Source: Streptomyces sp. NRRL B-24484 (GTDB lineage Bacteria; Actinomycetota; Actinomycetes; Streptomycetales; Streptomycetaceae). From it: a DNA stretch of 64,000 nt. The stretch spans positions 329,009-393,008 of the forward strand of contig NZ_JOAI01000005.1 in NCBI RefSeq assembly GCF_000717715.1. Direction: 5' to 3'. The notes below the pieces were generated by a model. The model saw only the letters and a list, made by a program, of their open reading frames with translations. It ran no database searches and was not told the origin of the DNA. This document shows, piece by piece, positions 34,365 to 42,706 of this stretch (positions are counted from its first letter, which is position 1; each line of letters begins with the position of its first letter). The position numbers were made by a program, and so were the translations under genes.

Positions 34365-35879
34365 TCAGCCGGCCTGGGGCACCGGCTCGGCGGGGACGGA
34401 CGCGGCAGGCGGCGCACCGGCGGCCCGGCCGAGCAGCCAGGCCGCGACCAGGCCGCCGGCGAGCACCGCGGCGGCGCCGATGAGCTGGCCGGCGGTGAGG
34501 CTGTCGGCGAAGGCCGACCGGATCGTCCCGGCCGCGGAGGGGCCGCCGGCGGCGAGCGCGTCGGGCAGCGAGCGGGCGGCGGAGTCGGGCAGCCCGGCGG
34601 GCAGCGCGGCGGCGAACTTCGCGGCGAGCACGGCGCCGAGGACGGCCACGCCGAGCGAGTTGCCGAGTTCGCCGAGGGTGCCCATCAGGCCGGAGCCGAC
34701 GCCGGCCTTCTCCGGCGGGATCGAGGTCATCACCGCGCCGGCCATGGCGGGCTGGGCGCAGGCGACGCCGGCGCCCATCATCACCAGGCCGAGCAGGATG
34801 CCCGGGTAGGAGCCGCCGTGGCCGAAGAGGGCGATCGCGGCGAGTCCGCCGGCCAGCAGTGAGAGGCCGGTGGCGATGGCGGTGGGCGGCGAGAGCCGGG
34901 CGGTGAGCCGCATGCCGGCGCCGGTGAGGTTGAGGGCGACCACGGTGAGGGCCATCGGGGCGGTCCGCAGACCGGCGTCGAGCGGCCCGTAGTGGAGGAC
35001 GAACTGCAGGTGCTGGGTGAGCAGGAAGAGCGAGCCGCCCATGCCGAAGCTGACCAGGACGCCGCCGGAGACGGCGCCGCGGAAGCGGGCGTTGCGGAAG
35101 AACGCGAGGTCGAGCAGCGGGTGTTCGATCCGGCGCTCCCAGAGGCCGAAGGCCAGCAGGAAGAGCGCGCCGAGGCCGCCGGCGAGCAGGGTGCGGGGCG
35201 CCGTCCAGCCGTAGCCGGGGCCCTGGATGACGGCGTAGACGAGGCCGGTGAGGCCGGCCGTGGAGAGCACGGCGCCGAGCAGGTCGGGGCGGTCGCCGCG
35301 CGGGTCCTTGGACTCGGGCACCAGCCGGCCGACGGCGACCAGGCCGAGGGCGGCGACCGGCAGGTTGACCAGGAAGGTGGAGCCCCACCAGAAGTGGTTG
35401 AGCAGCAGGCCGCCGATGACCGGTCCGAGGGCGATGCCGAGCGAGGCGACGGCCGTCCAGGCGGCGATCGCCTTGGGCTGCTCGTCCGCGTCGAAGGTGC
35501 GGACGACGATGGCGAGGCTGGTGGCGAGCAGCAGGCTGCCGCCGACGCCCATGCCGGCGCGGGCCGCGATCAGCTGGCCGGGGTCGCCGGCGAGGGCCGC
35601 GGCGAGCGATCCGGCGCCGAACAGGCCGAGGCCGATCATCTGGACCTTCTTGCGCCCGTACCGGTCGGCGAGGCCGCCGGCGGCGATCAGCAGGCCCGCC
35701 TGGGCGAGCGAGTAGGCGCCGATGACCCACTGGGTCTGGGAGGTGGTGGCGCCGAGCTCCTCGGTGAGGGAGGGCACGGCGACGTTGAGGATGGTGTTGT
35801 CGAGGATCACGACGAGCTGTGCCAGACAGATGACCGCGAGGATCACCCATCGGTCGGGGCGGCGCTGGGGATCGGTCAC
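34365..35879 (-). CDS. DHA2-family (EmrB/QacA) drug exporter
   Basis: A 504-residue, 14-helix major facilitator. VVILDNTILNVAVPSL is motif D1 of the DHA2 family, LADRYGRKKVQMIG is motif A and GIALGPVIGGLLLNHFWWGSTFLVNLPVA is motif C. It probably expels toxic organic compounds by proton exchange. GTG 35879 has GGAG six bases upstream; GTG 35891 is also possible. The promoter region carries a long perfect palindrome and the TetR gene follows downstream, a usual substrate-induced pair. Confidence 0.9.
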   Translation of the reverse strand: MTDPQRRPDRWVILAVICLAQLVVILDNTILNVAVPSLTEELGATTSQTQWVIGAYSLAQAGLLIAAGGLADRYGRKKVQMIGLGLFGAGSLAAALAGDPGQLIAARAGMGVGGSLLLATSLAIVVRTFDADEQPKAIAAWTAVASLGIALGPVIGGLLLNHFWWGSTFLVNLPVAALGLVAVGRLVPESKDPRGDRPDLLGAVLSTAGLTGLVYAVIQGPGYGWTAPRTLLAGGLGALFLLAFGLWERRIEHPLLDLAFFRNARFRGAVSGGVLVSFGMGGSLFLLTQHLQFVLHYGPLDAGLRTAPMALTVVALNLTGAGMRLTARLSPPTAIATGLSLLAGGLAAIALFGHGGSYPGILLGLVMMGAGVACAQPAMAGAVMTSIPPEKAGVGSGLMGTLGELGNSLGVAVLGAVLAAKFAAALPAGLPDSAARSLPDALAAGGPSAAGTIRSAFADSLTAGQLIGAAAVLAGGLVAAWLLGRAAGAPPAASVPAEPVPQAG

Positions 35880-35895
35880 TGCCGGCTCCACTCTA

Positions 35896-35928
35896 TTCTA
35901 CGGTGTATAAGACTTGTACACCGTAGAA
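35896..35928. promoter_or_regulatory. TetR-type operator at exporter promoter
   Basis: TTCTACGGTGTA (35896-35907) and its exact complement TACACCGTAGAA (35917-35928) form a 12-bp perfect inverted repeat with a 9-bp spacer, immediately upstream of the exporter start. With one mismatch it extends further on each side. It overlaps AT-rich promoter-like DNA (TAGAAT, TATACA on the minus strand). This is the expected place and form of a TetR-family binding site. Confidence 0.85.
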
Positions 35929-36002
35929 GAGAGGCCGCGCGGAGCGCCACCGATTTGCGGCAACCCATCGGCCCGGCCGGGCACCAGGGGCCGGCCGGGG
36001 CG

Positions 36003-36485
36003 TCAGAGTCCGGCGCGGATCTCGTCCAGCGACTCCTGCATCAGCGCCCGCGCCCGGGTGAACCAGTCGGCCAGCACGGCGACCTCCTCCGGGCCGTAGT
36101 CGGCGAAGAGTCCGCCGAGCCGCAGGTAGAACGGCCCGTAGGCCTCCATGATCCGCTGCTGCGCCGAGGGGTCCATCGCGATCCGGACCTTGCGGCGGTC
36201 GTCCGGGTCCGGCGCGCGGCGGGCGTAGCCGGCCTTCTCCAGGCGGTTGAGGACCCCGGTGACGGCGCCGGTGGTGAGGTTGGCCCGCTCGGCCAAGTCG
36301 CCGGCGGCCAGTGACTCGCCGGCCAGCTCGGCCTCGATCAGGAAGCCGATGCAGGTCAGGTCGGTGGTGTTGAGGCCGAGTCGCGCCGCGATGTCCTGCT
36401 GCCCGAAGTGGGCGAGGGCGATCATCCGGTCCATCGCCTGCAGGGCCTGCTCGGGGGTCGCAGCCGGGCGCGGCTTGCCTTCCAC
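36003..36485 (-). CDS. MarR-family regulator
   Basis: About 160 residues. The winged helix is in LGLNTTDLTCIGFLIEAELAGESLAAGDLAERANLTTGAVTGVLNRLEKAGYARRAPDPDDRRKVRI (key: TTGAVTGVLNRLE recognition helix and DPDDRRKV wing). Flanking helices would dimerise. GTG 36485 follows AAGGAG at good spacing and is preferred over ATG 36503. It is divergent from the small membrane protein gene and has a palindrome in front. Confidence 0.88.
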   Translation of the reverse strand: MEGKPRPAATPEQALQAMDRMIALAHFGQQDIAARLGLNTTDLTCIGFLIEAELAGESLAAGDLAERANLTTGAVTGVLNRLEKAGYARRAPDPDDRRKVRIAMDPSAQQRIMEAYGPFYLRLGGLFADYGPEEVAVLADWFTRARALMQESLDEIRAGL

Positions 36486-36503
36486 GGACAGTCTCCTTAG
36501 CAT

Positions 36504-36516
36504 CTAAGTTACTTAG
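36504..36516. promoter_or_regulatory. MarR-type palindrome
   Basis: CTAAGT-T-ACTTAG is a perfect 6-bp inverted repeat about one base, in an unusually AT-rich 40-bp patch between the MarR gene and the divergent membrane protein gene. MarR proteins commonly bind such short palindromes and repress both directions. Confidence 0.65.
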
Positions 36517-36587
36517 CTCGTGAGATAAAAGTTCTGCCGGGCGCGGGCCTGCGCCGCCGACGGCACCATCACACCGTACGAGGAGAC

Positions 36588-36998
36588 ATGAGCGCACACG
36601 GCGACCACGACATGGGGCACACCGTCGCCGGCTGGACGGGCTCCCTGCTCGCCGTCGCCGGCACCGCGGTGGCCGGAACGGCGTTCGCGGCGGGCTCCAC
36701 CGCCGCCCTGTGGGCGGGCCTGGCACTGCTGCCGGCCGCCGCCCTCACCACCTGGCTGCTGCACCTCGCCGGCTGGGGCAAGGCCACCGGCCCGCGGCCG
36801 CTCGGCCGCCGCGACTGGCACCTGCGCGACCGCACCGCCCGGCACGGCCACCCCGACTGCCTCGGCTGCCGCCTGGCCGGCCGCGGACGCAGCGCACCCG
36901 CTCCCGAACGGGCCGTCGCGGCGCCGGGGCGGGTGCGCGTCCAGGCGCCGCGGACCGACGCCGGGTCGGTCAGGGCAGCGTCCAGAACTGCGTCGTGA
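36588..36998 (+). CDS. Small two-helix membrane protein
   Basis: A 136-residue protein. Two hydrophobic segments (WTGSLLAVAGTAVAGTAFAAG; ALWAGLALLPAAALTTWLLHLAG) are followed by a basic tail with HGHPDCLGCRLAGR, a His/Cys motif shared by many small streptomycete membrane proteins of unknown function. GAGGAGAC precedes ATG 36588. Being divergent from the MarR gene it is a probable target. The last 29 bp overlap the convergent ABM-domain gene. Confidence 0.7.
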   Translation: MSAHGDHDMGHTVAGWTGSLLAVAGTAVAGTAFAAGSTAALWAGLALLPAAALTTWLLHLAGWGKATGPRPLGRRDWHLRDRTARHGHPDCLGCRLAGRGRSAPAPERAVAAPGRVRVQAPRTDAGSVRAASRTAS

Positions 36999-37965
36999 TC
37001 AGGTAGAAGACCGCGACCCAGAACGCGGTCGCCGCGGCGACGATGCCGAGGCCGATGCGGTTGGTCCTCGCCGCCGGTTCGTCGGGCTTCGGCCGGAGCC
37101 ACCGCTTGAGCAGCCGGTTCACGTAGTACGGCATCGTGAAGAAGGTCATGATGAAGCTCGACAGCAGGTTGCCCACCAGCAGCCCGAGCCAGAGCGGCAT
37201 GTGCGCCGGCGACAGCGCGAGCGTCAGCAGCACGACCGTCGGGTAGAGGCCGACCCAGACCGCCAGGGCGGTCTTGGCCTCCGAGGGCGGCGGCACCTCC
37301 CTGCCGTTCTCCTCGAAGGCGAACCAGCTGCCGAACGAGTTGTCGATCGTGTGCAGCTTGAACTCGTCGAACTTCCTGCCCTCCGCCAGGATCTCCCGCC
37401 GCTCGGCCGACGTCAGCCAGGCGTCGAGGTGTTCGGCGTTGTCGAAGCGGTACAGCGTGGTCCACTCCTCCTGCAGTCCCTCGATCGGGCGGAAGAGCTC
37501 AGTGCCGCGGTAGCCCACGAAGGTGGACTCCTCCTGGCTCATCCGCTGCTGCCAGGCGAGGAAGTCCTCGACGTGGTTCGGGTGGACGCGGTGGGTGACC
37601 ACCATGGTCACCAGCGGATCCGGCGGCCTCGCGCCGCCGCTGACCACCTGCTGGGTGGCCGGGCCGTCGAAGTAGCCGCGGCCGACGTCGAGCAGGGTCT
37701 GCCGGGTGGCGCTGTTGATCCACGCCTGCAGGTGGGCGATCGAGTCGAACCGGTACACCACGACCCAGTCCGGCTGCAGGGCCGTCGGCGGGGAGATCTC
37801 CGCACCCAGGTACCCGGTGTAGTCGGCGGCGGCGCTGTTCACGTCCAGCTGCCAGGTCGCGTACTCGCGGTCCAGTCCGGGCCGGACCTTCTGGCCGATG
37901 ATGGCCGTCGCCGTCGCGCCGTCGCGCGCCTCGGTGCTCGTGCCGCTGCTCAGGTCGCTGCTCAT
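36970..37965 (-). CDS. Membrane protein with two antibiotic-monooxygenase-like (ABM) domains
   Basis: A 331-residue protein. Two ferredoxin-like ABM repeats are visible. The first has VRPGLDREYATWQLDVNSAAADYTGYLGAEI and WVVVYRFDSIAHLQAWINS. The second has VHPNHVEDFLAWQQRMSQEESTFVGYRGTEL and WTTLYRFDNAEHLDAWLTS. Three hydrophobic helices close the protein (VGLYPTVVLLTLALSP; LGLLVGNLLSSFIMTFF; GIVAAATAFWVAVFYLI). The membrane-anchored layout resembles a known bacterial family of double-ABM proteins of unknown substrate. It overlaps the stop of the molybdenum hydroxylase gene (ATGA), suggesting joint function. Confidence 0.8.
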   Translation of the reverse strand: MSSDLSSGTSTEARDGATATAIIGQKVRPGLDREYATWQLDVNSAAADYTGYLGAEISPPTALQPDWVVVYRFDSIAHLQAWINSATRQTLLDVGRGYFDGPATQQVVSGGARPPDPLVTMVVTHRVHPNHVEDFLAWQQRMSQEESTFVGYRGTELFRPIEGLQEEWTTLYRFDNAEHLDAWLTSAERREILAEGRKFDEFKLHTIDNSFGSWFAFEENGREVPPPSEAKTALAVWVGLYPTVVLLTLALSPAHMPLWLGLLVGNLLSSFIMTFFTMPYYVNRLLKRWLRPKPDEPAARTNRIGLGIVAAATAFWVAVFYLITTQFWTLP

Positions 37966-40688
37966 GTCGTCCGCCCCGTGGGTGCCCGCCTGCTCCCGGC
38001 GAGCCGGCCGTAGATGCGTTCCGGGGTCAGCGGCAGCGCACGGTGGCGGACGCCCGTGGCGTCGTGGAGCGCGTTCGCCAGCGCCGGGGCGACCGGGTTG
38101 ATGCAGCACTCCGCCATCCCCTTGGACCGCATGGGCCCGAAGGAGTCCGACGACTCCACCAGGAGCACCTCCGTCCGGGGCACGTCGGCGTACGTGGGGA
38201 TGCGGTAGTTGCGGAAGTTCGGGTTGACCACGGCCCCGCCGGCGTCGACGTGGTGGTTCTCGGTCAGCGCGAAGCCGATGCCCTGGGCGACACCGCCCTC
38301 CACCTGGCCGCGGACCTGCGCGGGGTTGATCACCACGGCGGCGTCGGTCGCCTGGACGCTGCGCAGGATCCGGATCTCGCCCGTCACCCGGTGGACGGCG
38401 ATCCGGAACCCGTGCGTGTTCGAGGTGACGCTGCGCGGCGACCCGTAGGCCTTGCGGGCGGCGTTGAAGCGGATCCCGCGCGCCCGTGCCAGCGCGACGA
38501 GTTCGGCCAGCGACACCCGCCGGTCGCCGCAGACGACACCGTCGTCGTCCATCGAGCACAGGACGAGGTGGACGCCGGTGTGCGCGGCGGCGAACTCCAG
38601 GATGCGGTCGCGCACGGCGTTGGCCGCCCGCAGCACCGCGTTGCCCGCCACGAAGAGGCCGGCGCTCGCGAAGGCGCCGGTGTCGAACCCGGTGCGGTCG
38701 GTGTCGGACTGGACGAGACGGATCCGCGACGGCGTGGTGCCCAGCTGGTTCGCCGCGATCTGCACATGGGCGGTCGAGGTGCCCTCGCCGAACTCGACCG
38801 TCCCGACGGAGAGTTCGTAGACCAGGTCGTCGCCGAGCGTGACCCGGGCCTCGGAGGTGTGGTCGGTCGGCGGCGCGGTCTCGTGCAGCGAACTCGCCAC
38901 GCCCGTCCCGACCAGCCAGTCCGGACCGGGCGGCGGCTCGTCGGCCGTCCGGGCCAGCGCCTCGCCCACCAGGTCGATGCACTTGCCGAGTCCGTCCTCG
39001 GTGAACATCACGTCGTCGGGGCCGTCGTGCAGGGCGACCAGCGGATCGCCCGGGCGCACGATGTTGCGCCGCCGCAGTTCGAGCGGGTCCATGTGCAGCG
39101 AACGGGCCAGTTCGTCCATCGCCGACTCCACGGCGAACGCCGGCTGCGTCATCCCGTAGCCGCGCAGGGCCCCGCTCGGGACGGTGTTGGTGTAGACGGA
39201 GAAGGCGTCGTACTTCTTGTTGGGGCAGCGGTAGATCATGACGGCCGCGCCGCCCGCGAACAGCGTCTCGCCGCCGTGGTTGCCGTAGGCGCCCGTGTTC
39301 GACACGTTGCGCACCTGGAACGCCGTCAGCGTTCCGTCCGCCTTCGCGCCGAGCCGGACGGTCAGCGTCATCGGGTGCCGGGGCGAGGCGGTGGTGAACT
39401 CCTCCTCGCGGGTGTACTCGAAGCAGACCGGCCGGCCGGTGTCCAGGGCCGCGAGCGCGACCAGGTCCTCCGAGATCACCTCCTGCTTGCCGCCGAAGCC
39501 GCCGCCGACCCGCTTGCAGAACACCCGCAGCTGGTCCGGCCGCAGCGCGAAGAGGTAGGCCAGCTTGACCTTCGCGATGGACGGCGACTGCGAACTGGTC
39601 CGGACGTTCAGCCGGCCGTCCTCCATCCAGGCGATCGAGCCGTGGGTCTCCAGGTGCGCGTGCTGCACCCGCGGCGAGGAGTAGGTGCCCTCGTGGATCA
39701 CGTCGGCCTCGGCGAACCCCGCGTCCACGTCGCCGATGTGCGAGTGGAGTTCGAGCAGGATGTTGTGGACGGGGTCGCGGACGAACGGGTCCGCCGTGCC
39801 GTGCAGCTGCGGCGCCCCGTCGGCCATCGCCTCCTCGGGGTCGAACACCGCCGGCAGGGGCTCGTAGTCGACGACGACCCGGCGGCAGCCCTCCTCCGCC
39901 GCCGCGACCGTGTCGGCCAGCACCGCGACGACCCGCTGGCCGACGAACCGCACCGTGTCGTCCAGGACGAAGGTGTCGTCCGGATCGACGAGGTGGTCGG
40001 TGTGGATCGCCGTGGTGAAGCGTTTGCGCGGCACGTCCTCCCAGGTGTAGACCCGGTGCACGCCAGGGACGGCGAGCGCCGCGGTCCTGTCGATCGAGAC
40101 GATCCGGGCGTGCGCGTGCGGCGAGTGCAGGACCTTGAGGTGCAGCATGCCGTCGATGTGCGTGTCCATCGTGAACTCGGCACGGCCGGTGACCACGTCG
40201 TTGGCCGCCGGCGCGCCCACGGACGTCCCGACGGCCCGCCCGGGCGCGGCCGTCTCCACACCGGTCACGCCCCGTACCGCGTCCTCGATCGCCCGGTAGC
40301 CCGTGCATCGGCAGAGGTTGCCCTTCAGCGCCCTCGGCAGGTCCTCCTTCTGGGCCTCGGTGAAGGTGGCCGAGGTCATGATCATCCCTGCGGTGCAGAA
40401 GCCGCACTGGAAGCCCGGGGCGTCCCGGAACCGGCGCTGCATCGGATGCAGGTTCCCCGGGGACCCGAGACCCTCGATCGTGGTGACCTCGCGGCCCTCC
40501 GCGCGGAAGGCGGGGGTGATGCAGCTGTGCACCGGGCTCCCGTCCACCCACACCGTGCAGGCCCCGCAATCGCCCGCGTCGCAGCCCTTCTTGACACCGT
40601 GGTGGCCGAGCTGCCGGAGGAAGGTGCGCAGGCACTGGCCCGGAGCGGGCTCCTCCTCGAAGCCCCTGCCGTTCACGCTGTAGGTCAT
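37962..40688 (-). CDS. Molybdenum hydroxylase, fused 2Fe-2S and Mo subunits
   Basis: A 908-residue fusion. Residues 1-~145 hold two iron-sulfur clusters: Cys36/41/44/56 (GCDAGDCGACTVWVDG) and Cys95/98/126/128 (QCGFCTAGM, CRCTGY). The rest is the molybdopterin-binding xanthine dehydrogenase/aldehyde oxidase type: RVGGGFGGKQ, GALRGYGMTQPAFAVESAMDELA and a C-terminal KGMAECCINPVAPALANAL whose Glu is the catalytic base. An N- and Mo-fused protein without FAD recalls Desulfovibrio aldehyde oxidoreductase, but here the FAD subunit is encoded just upstream. The substrate (purine, aldehyde or N-heterocycle) is unknown. It overlaps both neighbours. Confidence 0.9.
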   Translation of the reverse strand: MTYSVNGRGFEEEPAPGQCLRTFLRQLGHHGVKKGCDAGDCGACTVWVDGSPVHSCITPAFRAEGREVTTIEGLGSPGNLHPMQRRFRDAPGFQCGFCTAGMIMTSATFTEAQKEDLPRALKGNLCRCTGYRAIEDAVRGVTGVETAAPGRAVGTSVGAPAANDVVTGRAEFTMDTHIDGMLHLKVLHSPHAHARIVSIDRTAALAVPGVHRVYTWEDVPRKRFTTAIHTDHLVDPDDTFVLDDTVRFVGQRVVAVLADTVAAAEEGCRRVVVDYEPLPAVFDPEEAMADGAPQLHGTADPFVRDPVHNILLELHSHIGDVDAGFAEADVIHEGTYSSPRVQHAHLETHGSIAWMEDGRLNVRTSSQSPSIAKVKLAYLFALRPDQLRVFCKRVGGGFGGKQEVISEDLVALAALDTGRPVCFEYTREEEFTTASPRHPMTLTVRLGAKADGTLTAFQVRNVSNTGAYGNHGGETLFAGGAAVMIYRCPNKKYDAFSVYTNTVPSGALRGYGMTQPAFAVESAMDELARSLHMDPLELRRRNIVRPGDPLVALHDGPDDVMFTEDGLGKCIDLVGEALARTADEPPPGPDWLVGTGVASSLHETAPPTDHTSEARVTLGDDLVYELSVGTVEFGEGTSTAHVQIAANQLGTTPSRIRLVQSDTDRTGFDTGAFASAGLFVAGNAVLRAANAVRDRILEFAAAHTGVHLVLCSMDDDGVVCGDRRVSLAELVALARARGIRFNAARKAYGSPRSVTSNTHGFRIAVHRVTGEIRILRSVQATDAAVVINPAQVRGQVEGGVAQGIGFALTENHHVDAGGAVVNPNFRNYRIPTYADVPRTEVLLVESSDSFGPMRSKGMAECCINPVAPALANALHDATGVRHRALPLTPERIYGRLAGSRRAPTGRTT

Positions 40689-41512
40689 GCCGGGCCTCCG
40701 TCCGCGAGTTCGCGGCGAATCTCTTCGGCGAAGTGCTGGGTCAGGTGGCGGCGGTGGTCGGGGGTCCCGTTGGGGTCGTCGAACCAGACGTCGTCGGGGA
40801 TCGCGTCGACGCCGCGCCGCAGCGTCTCGGCGTCGGGCACGGTCTCGAAGGCCAGGCGCACCGGCCGGGTGGTGCCGGCGGTGACGGTGAGCAGCATCCC
40901 GCCCGTGCCCGGCGCCCGGGTGCCGACGAGGAAGACCGTCGAACGGCCGAGGCGGGTGAGTGAGAAGCGGCGGTGCGCGGTGCGTTTGCGCAGGGCGCGC
41001 GCGGGGATGTCGATGCGCCGCAGGATCTCCCCGGGCGCGAGGACGTTCCGGTTGTTGCCGGTGACGAAGTCGTGGGCGTCGACGGTGCGCACCGACCCGT
41101 CGGCGGCCCACAGTTCGTAGGTCGCCTCCAGGGCGACGGTCAGGGTGATCATCGGGCCGGCCGGCAGTGACAGGCAGATGTTGCCGCCGACGGTCGCCGC
41201 GTTCCAGACCTTGAACGACGACAGGAACGCCTCGCAGCTCGCCGCCAGGAGCGGGCCGGCCGTCCAGTCGCCGGGCGGCTCGAAGGCGTGGAGGTCACGG
41301 ACGGTGCACGTGGCCCCGATCGAGAGACCGGCGTCGCTCGTGACGAGCGGGTCCCAGCGTAACGAGGTCAGGTCGACCAGGCGGTCGAGGTGCGGCTGCT
41401 CCACGGAGTACAGGAAGGTTCCGCCGGCGAGCCAGGCGTCGCCCTCGCGCCAGTCGGCGCCCGGACGGTCGGCCGGCCGCCGCACGACTTCGGTGATGGT
41501 GTTGAGGTCCAT
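40685..41512 (-). CDS. FAD-binding subunit of molybdenum hydroxylase
   Basis: A 275-residue CoxM/XdhB-type FAD protein. It has AWLAGGTFLYSVEQPHLDRLVDLTSL, the AATVGGNICLSLPAGPM motif (the TIGGN-type FAD loop) and a C-terminal CO-dehydrogenase flavoprotein-like domain (RRFSLTRLGRSTVFLVGTRA). It passes electrons from the Fe-S/Mo subunit encoded next, to which it is coupled by an ATGA overlap. ATG 41512 begins the three-gene set, 85 bp after the kinase gene. Confidence 0.87.
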   Translation of the reverse strand: MDLNTITEVVRRPADRPGADWREGDAWLAGGTFLYSVEQPHLDRLVDLTSLRWDPLVTSDAGLSIGATCTVRDLHAFEPPGDWTAGPLLAASCEAFLSSFKVWNAATVGGNICLSLPAGPMITLTVALEATYELWAADGSVRTVDAHDFVTGNNRNVLAPGEILRRIDIPARALRKRTAHRRFSLTRLGRSTVFLVGTRAPGTGGMLLTVTAGTTRPVRLAFETVPDAETLRRGVDAIPDDVWFDDPNGTPDHRRHLTQHFAEEIRRELADGGPA

Positions 41513-41597
41513 GGCAGTTGGTCTTGGCTCGGTGGACTCGCCGGATCCGACGGGTCGCGACGTGCGCCGGGAGCGGGCACAACCTCGAGCGACAGAG

Positions 41598-42680
41598 TCA
41601 TGTTCCGGCCGCTGCGGTCGAGCTGTTCGAGGAAGGACCGGCGGGCGCTGGATTACCTTTCGAGCGTATACCGGAACGGGCCGGCAGGTGCGGCCGGACG
41701 GCCGCGGCCGCCGCGGGCCCGTAGGCCTCGGCGAGCCGGTGCAGGAAGTCCGCCCGGTCGAAGCGGTACTCCTGGGTGCCGACCGCCTCCAGCGCCAGGG
41801 TGGCCAGCAGGCAGCCGACCCGGGCCGCGGCGAGCACGGGCAGCCGCCAGACCGTCCCGGCCAGGAAGCCGGCCCGGAAGGCGTCGCCGACACCGGTCGG
41901 GTCGGCCACGGCCCGCTCGGGCGGCGGGCCTGTGCGCACGGGCGGTGCGCCGCGGCGCTCGATCCGGACGCCGTCGGCGCCGAGGGTGGTGATCCAGCTG
42001 CCGACCCGCCCGAGCACCTGCTCCGCCGTCAACCCGGTCTTGCGGAGCAGCAGTTCCCGCTCGTACGCGTTGGTGAACAGCAGCGCGGCGCCGCCGACGA
42101 GCTGCGCGATCTCCTCGCCGTCGAGCCGGGCGAGCTGCTGGGACGGGTCCGCGGCGAACGGGATCCCGGCCCGGCGGCACTCCTCGGTACGGCGCCGCAT
42201 GGCCGCGGGATCGTCCGGGCCGACCAGGACCAGCCGCGCCGGTCCGCTACGGGCCAGCACCCCCGCGAGGTCGATCTCCGCGGCGCGGGCCATCGCGCCC
42301 GGGTAGAAGGAGGCGATCTGGTTCTGCTCCCGGTCGGTGGTGCACAGGAAGCGGGCGGTGAACAGCTCCGGCACGGTCAGCACCCCGGTGGTGTCGACGC
42401 CGTTGGCGCGCAGCCAGGCGTCGTACTCGGCGTGGTCGGCCCCGGCGGCGCCGACCAGCACCGGGGCCAGCCCGAGCCGGCCGAGGCCGACGGCGATGTT
42501 GGCGCCCACGCCGCCGCGGCGCACCTCCAGCCCGCCGACCAGGAAGGAGAGCGAGACCCGGTCCAGCCGGTCGGGCAGCAGCTGTTCGGCGATCGACCCG
42601 GGGAACTCCATCAGGTGGTCGGTGGCGATGGAGCCGCTAACCACGATCCGCCCGGCCGGGTCGTACGCGGTGCTGGTCAC
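41598..42680 (-). CDS. PfkB kinase, adenosine-kinase-like
   Basis: A 360-residue PfkB protein. SGSIATDHLMEFPG, LSFLVGGLEVRRGGVGANIAVGLGRLG, ASFYPGAMARA, FAADPSQQLARLDGEEI and DPTGVGDAFRAGFLAG match the mycobacterial adenosine kinase AdoK (Rv2202c) closely, as I recall that sequence. Adenosine phosphorylation is therefore the best guess, though streptomycetes carry several such kinases. A ~25-residue Pro/Ser tail extends beyond the family end. GGAAGGAA precedes GTG 42680. It lies 26 bp after the SsuD-like gene, so it may share the importer operon. Confidence 0.8.
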   Translation of the reverse strand: MTSTAYDPAGRIVVSGSIATDHLMEFPGSIAEQLLPDRLDRVSLSFLVGGLEVRRGGVGANIAVGLGRLGLAPVLVGAAGADHAEYDAWLRANGVDTTGVLTVPELFTARFLCTTDREQNQIASFYPGAMARAAEIDLAGVLARSGPARLVLVGPDDPAAMRRRTEECRRAGIPFAADPSQQLARLDGEEIAQLVGGAALLFTNAYERELLLRKTGLTAEQVLGRVGSWITTLGADGVRIERRGAPPVRTGPPPERAVADPTGVGDAFRAGFLAGTVWRLPVLAAARVGCLLATLALEAVGTQEYRFDRADFLHRLAEAYGPAAAAAVRPHLPARSGIRSKGNPAPAGPSSNSSTAAAGT

Positions 42681-42706
42681 GGGGGTTCCTTCCGGTGGCG
42701 GGCCGG

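Noticed and set aside
36970..40635. A long alternative minus-strand frame spanning the ABM gene and part of the Mo subunit
   Set aside because: Only its 5'-most-to-left part in the ABM region (37965-36970) is coding. Further right it is Arg/Gly/Pro-rich, while another frame gives the conserved molybdenum hydroxylase.
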